A DNA stretch of 64,000 nt from JAJXZP01 sp963787185 (GTDB lineage Bacteria > Spirochaetota > Spirochaetia > Treponematales > Rectinemataceae), in NCBI GenBank assembly GCA_963787185.1, contig CAWBCC010000019.1, positions 1-64,000 on the forward strand, read 5' to 3'. Position 1 is the stretch's first letter; every line of letters begins with the position of its first letter. The notes below the pieces were generated by a model. The model was not told where the DNA came from. It saw nothing but the letters and a program-made list of their open reading frames with translations, and did not search any database. Both the position numbers and the translations under genes were made by a program. Positions 26,573 through 35,204 of the stretch are shown here, piece after piece.

Positions 26573-27687
26573 GTTGCGTCTCCCCGGACGCTGCTGCCCA
26601 GGACTCTGCCGTCAAGGGCGAGCATGATCACCTCGACCGGAACCCCCGCGAGAATGCACGAACGATCGGCGGCGCGGCGCGCGGCCGCGGCGAAGACGGC
26701 TCCCAGTCCGGCCTCGAGAATCAGACTCGAGGCCTCCTCGGCCGTGCCGAGCTCGAGGAGGCGGCGCACGAGACTCCTCTCGGCCCCTTCGGCCGCGGCG
26801 AGGGCCGCGAAGATCTCGAGGCGGGCGTCGCCGAAGCGCGAGTGAGTATTGAAGATGCCGGCCGAGATTTTGACGAGTTTTCCCGCATGGCCGACGAGGA
26901 TTATCCGCGGGGCGCCGTAATGGCCCAGGGCGCGGAGGCCGAGGCCGACGTGATCTCCCACGACGAGGATGTCCTCGTCGCGCTCGCCTCTGGAATGGAG
27001 ATAGGCCTCGCCGACGTAGCCCGGCGTCAGGTAAGGCTCGGACAGACCGCGGGCAGTCATGGCCCTCGCCGCCCGAACTATCGTCTTCCTGAACGCGGCC
27101 GTGGACTTGGGTTCCACCACCCCGCTCGTGCCGATGACGGAGAGGCCGCCCTCGACGCCTATCCTGGGGTTCCAGGTACGGGCCGCCACAGCCTCGCCGC
27201 CGGGTATTTCGATGAGGACGGAGAAGCCCCTGCCCGCGGGCGCGATGGCCCCGAGGTCGCGGCGAATCATGGCCCGGGGCGTCGGATTGATCGCCGCGAG
27301 ACCGGGCGCGACGGGCAGTCCCGGCCTCGTCACCCTGCCGACTCCCGCTCCGCCCTCGATCTCGATGCCGGGACCGTCCGCGAATCCGACGAGCGCCTCG
27401 ACGACGAGGCCGTCCGTGACGTCGTCGTCGTCCCCGGCGTCCTTCCTTACGCCGACCCTGAAGCCTTCTCCCTCGCGCCGGGCGAAGGCGAGGGGCACGA
27501 TGATCCTGGCTCGCGACCAAGGCCCGGCCGAGGGCGGGAGTTCCACATCCACTTCGTTCCCGCTCGCGCCGGCGGCGAGGGCGAGGGCCGCGGCCCTCGC
27601 CGCCGCCTGAGCGCAGGTTCCCGTCGTGATGCCGCGCCTCCTGCCCCGGATCGCTCCCAAGACTTCGGCGTAGGGCCGCGCCTTCAC
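26569..27687 (-). CDS. cbiD: Cobalt-precorrin-5B C1-methyltransferase CbiD
   Basis: A 372-residue CbiD. The N-terminal signature GITTGTCAQAAARAA (residues 19-33), VRKDAGDDDDVTDG (about 80), VTRPGLPVAPGLAAINPTPR (about 118-137) and GGLSVIGTSGVVEP (about 180) are unmistakable; HAGKLVKISAGIFNTHS follows near 265. It transfers the C1 methyl group in the anaerobic route and marks this cluster as oxygen-independent. The start is GTG, overlapping the cbiC stop as GTGA, and the stop overlaps the TTG of cbiE. Confidence 0.92.
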   Translation of the reverse strand: MKARPYAEVLGAIRGRRRGITTGTCAQAAARAAALALAAGASGNEVDVELPPSAGPWSRARIIVPLAFARREGEGFRVGVRKDAGDDDDVTDGLVVEALVGFADGPGIEIEGGAGVGRVTRPGLPVAPGLAAINPTPRAMIRRDLGAIAPAGRGFSVLIEIPGGEAVAARTWNPRIGVEGGLSVIGTSGVVEPKSTAAFRKTIVRAARAMTARGLSEPYLTPGYVGEAYLHSRGERDEDILVVGDHVGLGLRALGHYGAPRIILVGHAGKLVKISAGIFNTHSRFGDARLEIFAALAAAEGAERSLVRRLLELGTAEEASSLILEAGLGAVFAAAARRAADRSCILAGVPVEVIMLALDGRVLGSSVRGDAT

Positions 27688-28334
27688 CAGGGAGCCCCTT
27701 CGGCGAGGGCGACGAGGGCGTTCACGATCGCGGCGGCCACGGGGCTGCCGCCGCGCTCCGAGAGGTTCGTGATGCGCGGGACCTCGTCCGCGAGGGCCCA
27801 GAGCTCTTCTTTGGACTCGAGCGCCCCGACGAAGCCCACCGGCGTTCCGACGATGAGGGCCGGCCTGGCCTTGCCCGCGCGGAGAAGGGCGAGCAGCTCG
27901 AAGAGGGCGGTCGGAGCGTTCCCGATGGCCGCGATCGATCCGCCTAAGAAGGGGAGGGCCCGGCGCATGGCGGCGGCGCTCCTCGTCGTGGCATCGCGCT
28001 GCGCGATCTCGATGGTCTGGGGATCGTCGAGGAGGCAGACGGCGCGCCCTCCCAGGCGCTCCAGGCGTTTGACCCGCAGGCCGGCCATGACCATGCCGAC
28101 GTCCGCCACGACGCTCCCTCCGGCCCGCAGGGCGGCGACCCCCGCGGCGACCGCCCCCTTCGAAAAGAGGATGGACTTGCCGAACTCGATGTCGCCCACC
28201 GTGTGCGCGACGCGCACGACCACCTCGAGCTCCTCCGGGCTTCCGGAGAAGGCGCCGAGCCTCGAGAGAATGATCTCCTTGCTCCGGATGGTGATGGCCT
28301 CTCCGGCCCGGTTGGGGATGAGACTATCGGGCAC
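27684..28334 (-). CDS. cbiC: Cobalt-precorrin-8 methylmutase CbiC
   Basis: A 216-residue methylmutase moving the C11 methyl group to C12 to give cobyrinic acid. Typical stretches: EVVVRVAHTVGDIEFGKSI with the conserved His (about residue 43), VVADVGMVMAGL (about 80), GNAPTALFELL (about 140) and PALIVGTPVGFVGALESKEE followed by NLSERGGSPVAAAIVNAL. The start is GTG at 28334 with GGGAGG six bases upstream, inside the end of cbiA (11-base overlap). The frame stays open further upstream, but that part is antisense to the cbiA frame and is not coding for CbiC. Confidence 0.9.
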   Translation of the reverse strand: MPDSLIPNRAGEAITIRSKEIILSRLGAFSGSPEELEVVVRVAHTVGDIEFGKSILFSKGAVAAGVAALRAGGSVVADVGMVMAGLRVKRLERLGGRAVCLLDDPQTIEIAQRDATTRSAAAMRRALPFLGGSIAAIGNAPTALFELLALLRAGKARPALIVGTPVGFVGALESKEELWALADEVPRITNLSERGGSPVAAAIVNALVALAEGAPW

Positions 28335-29703
28335 GGTCCGCCTCCCTTCCCCTCGCGTAACGTCTGGCTGCGGCCACGAATGACCTCGCGGCCGAGGGGT
28401 TGGCCGCAAAGTGGATGTGGAGAAAGGAGGCGAAGAGCCTGCCGTCAAGATAGCCTTCGGCGCAACGCTCTCCGCCGCCGGGACGCGCGAGCTCGATCGA
28501 GGAGGCCCGTCCCCCGTTCTCGACGCGGTAGTAGTGAAAGACGTGGCCGCGCAGCCGGCATCCCGAGCGCCCGAGGGGCGAGGGCCCGAGCGTCCTTCCC
28601 TCGCGGTAACCGAGGGCGGCCAGACGTCCGCCCGGGCGCGCCACCCCCGGCGCGAGTCCGAGACCCGGACGGAGAGTGCCGTCGGAGGTCTCCACGGCTT
28701 CGAGAAGATAAAGGTAGCCGCCGCACTCGGCGTAGATTGGCATCCCCGCATCGCGGGCGGATTTTATGGAATCGCGCATCGCGCCGTTGCCCGCGATCTC
28801 GTCCAGATGGAGTTCGGGATAGCCGCCGCCGATGTAGAGGGTCGAGGTCCCCTCGGGCAGGGCGGAGTCGTGCAGAGGGCTGAAGAAGGCGAGTTCGGCG
28901 CCGAGATCCCGCAGTATTTCGAAGTTGTCTTCGTAGTAGAAGGAGAAGGCTTCGTCCCTCGCCACCGCTATCCTGACCGGGGCCGGTGCGGAAGCCGGAC
29001 GGGGGTAGGGCGGGTCGGGGAGCTCGGGCGCCGCCGCGGCCGCGGCCAGGAGAGCATCCAGATCGACGCGTTCCGATACCGCGTCGCCCAGGGCACGGAC
29101 CGCGGCCGCGAAACCGGCGTTCTCTTCGGGAGACACGAGGCCGAGGCGGCGGGCGGGCAGGGCGAGGGCCTGGTCCTCGGGGAGATAGCCGAACATCGGC
29201 AGGCCCGTGCGCGCCTCGACCGCCCTGCGGACGAGATCGTAGTGGCGCTCGCTCGATATCCGGTCGGCGACGAAGCCCGCGATGCCCGATCGGCGCCTGT
29301 AGCGCGCGAAACCGAGGGCCGTTGCCGCGGAGCTCTCGGCCGAGGCCCGGGCGTCGAGGACGAGGACGCTCGGCGCTCCGACGAACCGGGCGAGATCGGC
29401 GCTCGAGCGCGGCTCGCCGTCGTAGTAGCCCATCACGCCCTCCACGAGGGCGAGATCTCCCCCTCCGCCCGCGCGCCCGAGGCAGGCCATGGTCCCGGCC
29501 GCGCCCATGAGGCGAAGGTCGAGATTGCGCGACGGACGGCCGAGGACCGCGGCGTGAAGGGCGGGATCGAGGAAGTCGGGCCCGGCCTTGAAGGGACGCA
29601 GGTCGAGGCCTCGCCGCCCGAACGCCTCGAGGAGGCCGACGACGAGACTGGTCTTGCCCGAGCCCGAGGCCGCGGCGCCGACGAGCAGGCGCGGAAGCCT
29701 CAC
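28324..29703 (-). CDS. cbiA: Cobyrinate a,c-diamide synthase CbiA
   Basis: A 459-residue glutamine amidotransferase that amidates the a and c side chains of cobyrinate. The N-terminal synthetase domain has the P-loop GAAASGSGKTSLVVGLLEA and FKAGPDFLDPALH, with LVEGVMGYYDG near residue 85. The C-terminal class I amidotransferase-like domain shows YIGGGYPELH and the nucleophile Cys in YAECGGYLYLLEA, with a late catalytic His in FLHIHFAA. It starts at GTG 29703, overlapping the cobO stop as GTGA. Earlier in-frame codons belong to the cobO region. Confidence 0.9.
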   Translation of the reverse strand: MRLPRLLVGAAASGSGKTSLVVGLLEAFGRRGLDLRPFKAGPDFLDPALHAAVLGRPSRNLDLRLMGAAGTMACLGRAGGGGDLALVEGVMGYYDGEPRSSADLARFVGAPSVLVLDARASAESSAATALGFARYRRRSGIAGFVADRISSERHYDLVRRAVEARTGLPMFGYLPEDQALALPARRLGLVSPEENAGFAAAVRALGDAVSERVDLDALLAAAAAAPELPDPPYPRPASAPAPVRIAVARDEAFSFYYEDNFEILRDLGAELAFFSPLHDSALPEGTSTLYIGGGYPELHLDEIAGNGAMRDSIKSARDAGMPIYAECGGYLYLLEAVETSDGTLRPGLGLAPGVARPGGRLAALGYREGRTLGPSPLGRSGCRLRGHVFHYYRVENGGRASSIELARPGGGERCAEGYLDGRLFASFLHIHFAANPSAARSFVAAARRYARGREADRAR

Positions 29704-30227
29704 AGCTCGATCCCCGACCGGGCAGCGACGCCGCTCGCATGGTAGTGCTTGACGGCTCGCATCTCCGTGACGAGGTCGGCCGCGGCGACGACGGACTGCG
29801 TCGCGTACCGCCCGGTCAGGACGAGCTCGACGGACTCGGGCTTGGACGCGACGAGGTCGAGGACCTCTCCCTCTTCCAACAGGCCCCGGGCGACGGCCAC
29901 GCAGATCTCGTCGAGGACGACGAGGTCGAAGCTGCCCGAAAGAAGGGCAGTCCGCGCATCGGCCAGTCCGGAGCGGGCGGCTTCGATATCGGAGGCGGAA
30001 GGATCTCCCTCCATGAAGCGGCCGAGCCCGTACTGGCGAGTCTCGAGAGAGCCGCGCGCGTCCGGGACCGCCCGCAGGGCTTCGATCTCGGCGCTGGGAC
30101 GGGCCTTGATGAACTGCCCGACGTAGACGGAAAGCCCGGCGCCGAGGGCGCGCAGGCAGAGGCCGATCGCGGCGGTCGTCTTGCCCTTGCCCTCGCCCGT
30201 GTACACCTGAACGTATCCCCTTTCCAT
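29700..30227 (-). CDS. cobO: Cob(I)yrinic acid a,c-diamide adenosyltransferase (CobO/BtuR/CobA type)
   Basis: A 175-residue ATP:corrinoid adenosyltransferase that attaches the upper adenosyl ligand. The P-loop reads YTGEGKGKTTAAIGLCLRAL right after the start, QFIKA follows, and VVLDEICVAVARGLLEE around residue 105 is the Walker-B-like strand; VELVLTGRYA and VTEMRAVKHYHASGV complete the family pattern. The start ATG has GGAGGGGAG immediately upstream. It sits between cbiP (14-base gap) and cbiA (overlap), as in other anaerobic B12 operons. Confidence 0.92.
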   Translation of the reverse strand: MERGYVQVYTGEGKGKTTAAIGLCLRALGAGLSVYVGQFIKARPSAEIEALRAVPDARGSLETRQYGLGRFMEGDPSASDIEAARSGLADARTALLSGSFDLVVLDEICVAVARGLLEEGEVLDLVASKPESVELVLTGRYATQSVVAAADLVTEMRAVKHYHASGVAARSGIEL

Positions 30228-30241
30228 GCTCTCCCCTCCGT

Positions 30242-31825
30242 CTAAACGCCGATGATCCGACGAAGCTCTCCCATGTCGAGGGCCGCGGAGACCGAGTCTG
30301 CGAGCCTGTCCAGGGCCTCCTGCCGGGCCTCGGAGAGCGCTCTCGCGGGCCCGGCCGCTTCCCGCCCGAGGGAGGCGAGCCATGCGCGGCGGAAGGAGGG
30401 CAGGTCGAATAGGCCGTGGAGATAGCTGCCGAAGACGCGTCCGCTCCGCGCCCAAGAGCCGTCGCTCGAGACCCCCTCTTCGCCCGATGCCTCGAGCTCG
30501 AGGAGGGCCGGTCCCCGCACTTCGCTGCGCCCCGCATGGATCTCGTAGCCCGAGACCTCGAGGCCTCCGGCCGTCGCCAGAAAGCCGCCGCCGCCCGGCG
30601 CGACGCGGCCTCGCCGCGCTCGCGCGCTCTTGCCCGGCGCGAACAGGGTGTCCACCGGCAGAAGGCCGAGGCCCAGCTCGCTCCGCGGCGGTCCTTCGAC
30701 GCCCTCGGGATCGGATATCGTCTCGCCGAGCATCTGGTAGCCTCCGCATATCCCGACGACCGATCGGCCCAGTCGCGAGAGCCAGCGGATCCCGTCGTCG
30801 AGCCCCTCGGCCTTGAGCCAGGCGAGGTCGGACAGCGTGGCCTTGGAGCCCGGCAGGATCACGGCGTCGGGCGAGCCCAGTTCCGAAGCCTTCGATACGA
30901 AGCGCGTCCCCACGCCCTCCTCGAGGTCCAGGGCGTCTACATCGTCGAAATTGGCGATCCTGGGCAGCCGTACGACCGCTATGTCTATCTCGGTCGCCGG
31001 CGGCGATGCCCGAGACTTCGGCCCGGGCTCGCGCGCATCGAGCGCCGCGCCGTCCTCCTCGGCCAGGCCCAGCTCGCGGAGCCAGGGAACCACGCCGAGC
31101 ACTCTCACGCCGGTGATGTCGCGGATCATTTCGAGGCCCGGCCCGAGAAGGGTCGGATCTCCCCGGAATTTGTTGACGACCAGGCCGCGGACGAGCTCAC
31201 GCTCTGCGGGCTCGAGGAGGGCGAGCGTCCCGGCGAACTGGGCGAAAACGCCGCCGCAATCGATGTCGCCGACGAGAAGGACGGGCGAGCTCGCATAACG
31301 CGCGACCGCCATGTTCACGATCTCGCCGGCCTTGAGGTTGATCTCGGCGGGACTGCCCGCTCCCTCGATGACCACGAGGTCGTACTCGGAGCGGAGGGAG
31401 TCGAGCGATTCGGTCACGGCCTTCCACAGGACCGCCCGGTCGAGCCGATAATCTTCGGCTTTCAGAGTCTTGTAGGGCGAGCCGAGGAGGATGACCTGGG
31501 AACGCGTGTCCCCCTCGGGCTTCAGGAGGACGGGGTTCATTCTCGCGTCGGGCTCCACTCCGGCCGCCAGGGCCTGGAGGGCCTGGGCGCGGCCTATTTC
31601 GCCGCCGGAGGGAAGGGCCGAGGCGTTGTTCGACATGTTCTGCGCCTTGAAGGGCGCGACCCTGAGGCCCTCGCGCGCGAAGGCGCGACAGAGCGCGGCC
31701 GCGATGAGGCTTTTGCCGACCGAGGAGGCCGTGCCCTGGACCATGACAGTCCGGGCGGTCATGGGAGGAGCGACGGGTTTGGCGTTGAGCGGGGACGGAC
31801 GGGCACCTGTACCCTCATTATTCAT
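30242..31825 (-). CDS. cbiP: Cobyric acid synthase CbiP
   Basis: A 527-residue amidotransferase that amidates the b, d, e and g side chains of adenosylcobyrinate diamide. Synthetase domain: MVQGTASSVGKSLIAAALCR, FKAQNMSNNA and PVLLKPEGDTRSQV; the central VGDIDCGGVFAQ; then the amidotransferase domain with Cys in VVGICGGYQMLGE and His in GSYLHGLFD. The ATG at 31825 directly follows the riboswitch region and has only a weak GGGTG upstream, consistent with riboswitch control of ribosome access. First gene of the ten-gene minus-strand operon. Confidence 0.9.
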   Translation of the reverse strand: MNNEGTGARPSPLNAKPVAPPMTARTVMVQGTASSVGKSLIAAALCRAFAREGLRVAPFKAQNMSNNASALPSGGEIGRAQALQALAAGVEPDARMNPVLLKPEGDTRSQVILLGSPYKTLKAEDYRLDRAVLWKAVTESLDSLRSEYDLVVIEGAGSPAEINLKAGEIVNMAVARYASSPVLLVGDIDCGGVFAQFAGTLALLEPAERELVRGLVVNKFRGDPTLLGPGLEMIRDITGVRVLGVVPWLRELGLAEEDGAALDAREPGPKSRASPPATEIDIAVVRLPRIANFDDVDALDLEEGVGTRFVSKASELGSPDAVILPGSKATLSDLAWLKAEGLDDGIRWLSRLGRSVVGICGGYQMLGETISDPEGVEGPPRSELGLGLLPVDTLFAPGKSARARRGRVAPGGGGFLATAGGLEVSGYEIHAGRSEVRGPALLELEASGEEGVSSDGSWARSGRVFGSYLHGLFDLPSFRRAWLASLGREAAGPARALSEARQEALDRLADSVSAALDMGELRRIIGV

Positions 31826-31861
31826 CACCCAGTGAATAATCGAGCGATATCCGCGCGCACG

Positions 31862-32100
31862 ACGCGGCATCGAGGTCGGTCTCCTGACTCGGAAGCATGT
31901 TCGGTCGAGGCGACTCGGCCTCGATCTCCGCGGTCCCGCGCGATGGGGAGCCGCATACACCCGGCTTTGTCACGTTCCTTCCCGCTTTCGCAGTGGACCG
32001 TGGACGGATTACTACGCTTCCTTACAGTGCCTGGGGGCGCGCCGGCATCGCACCGGCTTCCCGATTAAGCCACGAGCGGAAAAGTTTCCGCGACGGCGCC
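31862..32100 (-). promoter_or_regulatory. Cobalamin riboswitch upstream of cbiP
   Basis: Read on the minus strand, the region holds the B12 element: GGGAAGCCGGTGCGATGCCGG, a GC-rich CCCCC box and CACTGTAA (32022-32064 together), then a variable middle and the distal GAGTCAGGAGACCGACCTCG near 31871-31890. That distal motif is highly conserved in cobalamin riboswitches. It lies 37-275 bases before the cbiP start, the expected place to repress the whole synthesis operon when adenosylcobalamin is plentiful. Exact ends are estimates; the kissing-loop partner sequence was not traced. Confidence 0.88.
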
Positions 32101-32155
32101 TCGAAGGTCGGACTATAGCCCGCGTCCCGCGAATCGTCAAGCGTGTTTCAAGGTA

Positions 32156-32189
32156 GTGTTGAAAAAGGCTCCGTAGCCTTTTTCAACAC
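32156..32189. repeat. Dispersed hairpin repeat, copy 1
   Basis: A 15-base perfect stem (GTGTTGAAAAAGGCT) closed by loop CCGT and its complement. Near-identical hairpins stand at 34451-34488 and 36288-36335. The stem pairs an A-run with a T-run, so it could act as a terminator in both directions. Its place between the cbiP riboswitch and the divergent cobD gene is unexpected for a terminator. Confidence 0.8.
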
Positions 32190-32252
32190 CCTGTTAGATT
32201 CGAACCGCGCGGTCTTGACGGCGCGCACCGCTTGACGATATGAGCTTCTTCC

Positions 32253-33374
32253 ATGCGCAGCTCGCTGAACCGCGGCGTCGATCAGTTCTCGCACGGAGGG
32301 AGGACCGGGGAACTCGCCGAAGCCGCAGGCGTGTCGGAGGAGGAGCTCCTCGATTTCAGCGCCAACATAAACCCGGCCGGCCCGCCGCCCTGGCTCGGCG
32401 AAGCGATCGCGGAGGGCGCGGGCCGCATCGGGGTCTACCCCGACCCCGATGCGGGAAGAGCGCGCGAGGCCGCAGCCCTCCGCTACGGCCTCGGCCGCGA
32501 TCGTTTCGTTTTCGCCGACGGGGCGGACTCTCTCATCTTCGCCCTGCCCCGCGCGCTCGGCGCGTCCTCGTGCCTGGCGCCGAGCCCCTCGTATTCGGGC
32601 TATCTCCGCGCCGCGGATAGAGCGGGTCTCCGGATGCTCCCGGTTCCGCTCGATCCCGAGGAAGAGTACTCCCTCGCCTCGGAAGGCTTCGCGCGCCGGC
32701 TCGCGGAGACCATGGCCCGTGCAACCCCGCCCGCCCTCGTCTTCCTGGGCGCGCCCAACAATCCCGTCGGGGGAGGCCTGGAGCGCGCCTCCCTGCTCGA
32801 GCTCGCCGGGCGGCATCCCGAGGCGTTCTTCGCCCTCGACGAGTCCTTCGCCGAGCTCGCGGGCGAGGATCGGGGGATGATCGGCGCCCCCGCGCCCAAC
32901 CTCGTCGTGCTGCGATCCCTCACGAAGACCTGGGCGGTACCCGGCGCGCGCGTCGGATTCGCCTCGGCCGCGCCCCCTCTCGTCGAGCGGATGCGCGCCG
33001 AGCTGCCCGCCTGGCCCCTTTCGTGCTTCGCCGAGGCCATAGCGGTCAGGGCGCTCGCCGACCGCGAGTTCGCCTCGTCGTCGGCCGCTTTCGTCGCGCG
33101 CGCCGAGGCGGCCTTCGTCGGGGCCTTGCGCGCTTTAGGCGAAATGAAGGTCCACCGGAGCGGGGCGAACTTTCTCCTTCTCGAGTTGGCCACGCCGGAA
33201 AAAGGCGGCGAGGCGGCGAGTTCCCTCCTCCACTCGGGCATTGCGGTGCGCCGCTTCGCGGAAGAGGAGGGACTGGACGGCCGGTTCCTGCGCGTGGCGG
33301 TCAAGCGGCCCCTGGAGAACGCGCGTCTCGCGGCGACGCTCGCGGCCATACTCGAGGGCGGGAGCGACTCATGA
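32253..33374 (+). CDS. cobD: L-threonine-O-3-phosphate decarboxylase-like aminotransferase CobD
   Basis: A 373-residue class I/II PLP enzyme making (R)-1-aminopropan-2-ol phosphate for the nucleotide-loop arm. Features: FSHGGRTGELAE at the N-terminus, DFSANINPAGPP (about residue 35) typical of CobD/CobC, FLGAPNNPVGG (about 168) and the PLP-binding Lys in RSLTKTWAVPGARVGF (about 232). Relatives include histidinol-phosphate aminotransferase, but the FSANINP motif and the cbiB neighbour favour CobD. It ends in an ATGA overlap with cbiB. No strong SD precedes the ATG. Confidence 0.88.
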   Translation: MRSSLNRGVDQFSHGGRTGELAEAAGVSEEELLDFSANINPAGPPPWLGEAIAEGAGRIGVYPDPDAGRAREAAALRYGLGRDRFVFADGADSLIFALPRALGASSCLAPSPSYSGYLRAADRAGLRMLPVPLDPEEEYSLASEGFARRLAETMARATPPALVFLGAPNNPVGGGLERASLLELAGRHPEAFFALDESFAELAGEDRGMIGAPAPNLVVLRSLTKTWAVPGARVGFASAAPPLVERMRAELPAWPLSCFAEAIAVRALADREFASSSAAFVARAEAAFVGALRALGEMKVHRSGANFLLLELATPEKGGEAASSLLHSGIAVRRFAEEEGLDGRFLRVAVKRPLENARLAATLAAILEGGSDS

Positions 33375-34381
33375 TCGGCTGGACCGTCATACCCGCCGCC
33401 CTCCTCCTCGACGCCGCCCTGGGCGACCCTCCGCGCCTGCCCCATCCCACGCGCGCCGTGGGAGCCATCGCCTCGAAGATCGAGGCGCCGCTCAGGAGGG
33501 CATTTCCGCCCTTGGTCGCGGGGTTCCTCGGCTGGATGATCGTCGTCGGCTCGGCCGCCGCCTTCGCATTGGCCCTGCCCCCTCTCCTCGGCCTCGCGGC
33601 GGCCGCATTCGGAGCTTCGCCGTCCATGGTCGATGCCTGCGAATGGGCCGCCCGTATCTGGCTCGTCTACGTATCGATCGCGCCGCACGACCTCGCCTCC
33701 CACGCGCTCAGGGTCGCGAAGGCCCTGAGCGCGCCCGGGACGAGTCCCGAAGCGGCTCTCGAGCGGGCCCGCCGTGCGGTAGCCATGATCGTGGGTCGAG
33801 ACACGGACAGACTGGACGAGGCGGGCGTTATCCGCGCGGCGGTCGAAAGTGTGGCCGAGAGCACGGCCGACGGCGTCTGCGCCCCGCTCTTCTGGGCTCT
33901 GGTCCTCGGCCCGGCGGGCGCTTTCGCCTATCGCGCCGCCAACACCCTCGACTCTATGTGGGGCCACAAGGACGAGCGCTACATTCTCTACGGCAAGACC
34001 GCCGCCCGCCTCGACGATGCGCTCAACTGGATTCCGGCCCGTCTCGCCTTTTTCGCTTCGGTCGTCGCGGCCTTCGTTCTCGGGCTCGTCTCGCGTCGCC
34101 GTTACTCGGCCGGGGCGGCCCTCCGCATCGGGTGGAGGGACAGACGCAAGCACGAGAGTCCCAACGCCGCCTGGCTCGAAGCCTCGTTCGCGGGGGCGCT
34201 CGGCCTCAGACTGGGCGGCGACGCCTGGTACGGGGGCGAGCGCCTCGAGAAGAGCTTCCTGGGCGAGGCGAGGCGCGAGCCCGAGGCAGCCGATCCGGGA
34301 AAATCCGTGGTCCTCATGTACGCGACGACGGTCGTCTTCGCGCTCGCGGGCGTTTGCATCGCGATTCTCGCGGGTCGGTAG
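33371..34381 (+). CDS. cbiB: Adenosylcobinamide-phosphate synthase CbiB
   Basis: A 336-residue inner-membrane protein joining aminopropanol phosphate to adenosylcobyric acid. It opens with LLLDAALGDPPRLPHPTRAVG, the CbiB signature; VGRDTDRLDEAGVIRAAVES (about residue 142) and ESTADGVCAPLFWALVLG follow, then YRAANTLDSMWGHKDERY (about 195) and a late SPNAAWLEASFAGALGLRLGG. Several helices are predicted, between residues 45-75, 170-190, 215-240 and at the C-terminus. Start and stop are clear; translation is coupled to cobD. A hairpin repeat follows and probably ends the two-gene transcript. Confidence 0.9.
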   Translation: MIGWTVIPAALLLDAALGDPPRLPHPTRAVGAIASKIEAPLRRAFPPLVAGFLGWMIVVGSAAAFALALPPLLGLAAAAFGASPSMVDACEWAARIWLVYVSIAPHDLASHALRVAKALSAPGTSPEAALERARRAVAMIVGRDTDRLDEAGVIRAAVESVAESTADGVCAPLFWALVLGPAGAFAYRAANTLDSMWGHKDERYILYGKTAARLDDALNWIPARLAFFASVVAAFVLGLVSRRRYSAGAALRIGWRDRRKHESPNAAWLEASFAGALGLRLGGDAWYGGERLEKSFLGEARREPEAADPGKSVVLMYATTVVFALAGVCIAILAGR

Positions 34382-34450
34382 GCTGCCGACAAGCTTCGGG
34401 TTTGTCGGCACCCTGCCTGCGGCTCGTCTGCGTTCCGGCTTCATCGCCGT

Positions 34451-34488
34451 CAAGGTGGTATTGAAAAAAGCTCCGTAGCCCTTTTCAA
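34451..34488. repeat. Dispersed hairpin repeat, copy 2
   Basis: Same core as the copies at 32156 and 36288: TTGAAAAAAGCT, loop CCGT, AGCCCTTTTCAA, with slight stem mismatch. It lies between the convergent cbiB and ThrH-like genes and includes the stop codon of the latter (34485-34487). Here a bidirectional terminator makes good sense. Confidence 0.8.
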
Positions 34489-35120
34489 CGCTCCGACAGG
34501 AGGGCCCGCTCGAGTTCCTCGTAGGACTGCAGAAGGCCGAATCGGCCGCCGCAGGCGGCGACGGCCGGCTCCGAAGCCCTGAAGAGGAAGCCCCGTTCCG
34601 CCTCTTCGAGCATCGGTATGTCGTTGAGGGAGTCTCCGACGGCGCGGACGCGATAGCCCAGCGCGGCGAAGGCTCGGACGGCGGATCGCTTCGAGTCGGG
34701 GATCCGAGGCTCCCATCCGAGCATCAGCTCTCCCTCGCCGAGGACGAGACGGTGGCAGAGCACCGCGTCGAGATCGAGGCCGCGCGCGGCTTCCCGCACG
34801 AAGAGATCGAAGCTGTCCGTCACGACGGCGAAGGGAATTCTCCCGCGTATCCGGTCGAGGAAGGCCCTTGCTCCCGGCAGAGGCTCCATCCGCGCGAGGA
34901 CCGGGGCGATGTCCCCCCAGGCCAGGCCCGCGGCCTCGATCGAGCCGAGCCTCTGCCTCATGAGAATGCCGTAATCGGCTTCCTCTCTCGTCGTCCGCAT
35001 GAGGGCGGGAAGCCCGAAGGCATCGGCCAGCGCATGCCAGATCTCGGGTATGAGGACTCCCTCCAGGTCGAGGGCGGCGAAGAGGGGACCGCGCGGGCTT
35101 TCGTCTTGTCGGTGCCGCAT
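34485..35120 (-). CDS. ThrH-like HAD phosphatase/phosphotransferase
   Basis: A 211-residue HAD-superfamily enzyme resembling ThrH (phosphoserine phosphatase/homoserine phosphotransferase). It has ALDLEGVLIPEIW at the nucleophile site (ThrH reads LDLEGVLVPEIW, with Asp then Glu two residues on), GILMRQRLGSIEAAGL, motif II VVTDSF, the Lys of DSKRSAVRAF and motif IV AVGDSLNDIPMLEEA. In this locus it may provide or consume L-threonine phosphate for CobD, or replace alpha-ribazole-phosphate phosphatase (CobC); neither is proven. ATG 35120 is chosen; GTG 35144 with an AGCGGA upstream is a real alternative. It is divergent from the cbiM riboswitch. Confidence 0.7.
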   Translation of the reverse strand: MRHRQDESPRGPLFAALDLEGVLIPEIWHALADAFGLPALMRTTREEADYGILMRQRLGSIEAAGLAWGDIAPVLARMEPLPGARAFLDRIRGRIPFAVVTDSFDLFVREAARGLDLDAVLCHRLVLGEGELMLGWEPRIPDSKRSAVRAFAALGYRVRAVGDSLNDIPMLEEAERGFLFRASEPAVAACGGRFGLLQSYEELERALLSER

Positions 35121-35204
35121 CGGAGTGGAGAATACACGGCGCACTCCGCTTCGTTAAGGAGTCGTCGGCGAAAAGGACCTTGACAGAGAGTACAACCTGG
35201 TCTA

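Noticed and set aside
26842..32068. Long plus-strand open frames opposite cbiD, cbiC, cbiA and cbiP
   Set aside because: Shadow frames caused by GC-rich third positions; no motifs, no RBS, and full overlap with well-supported genes.
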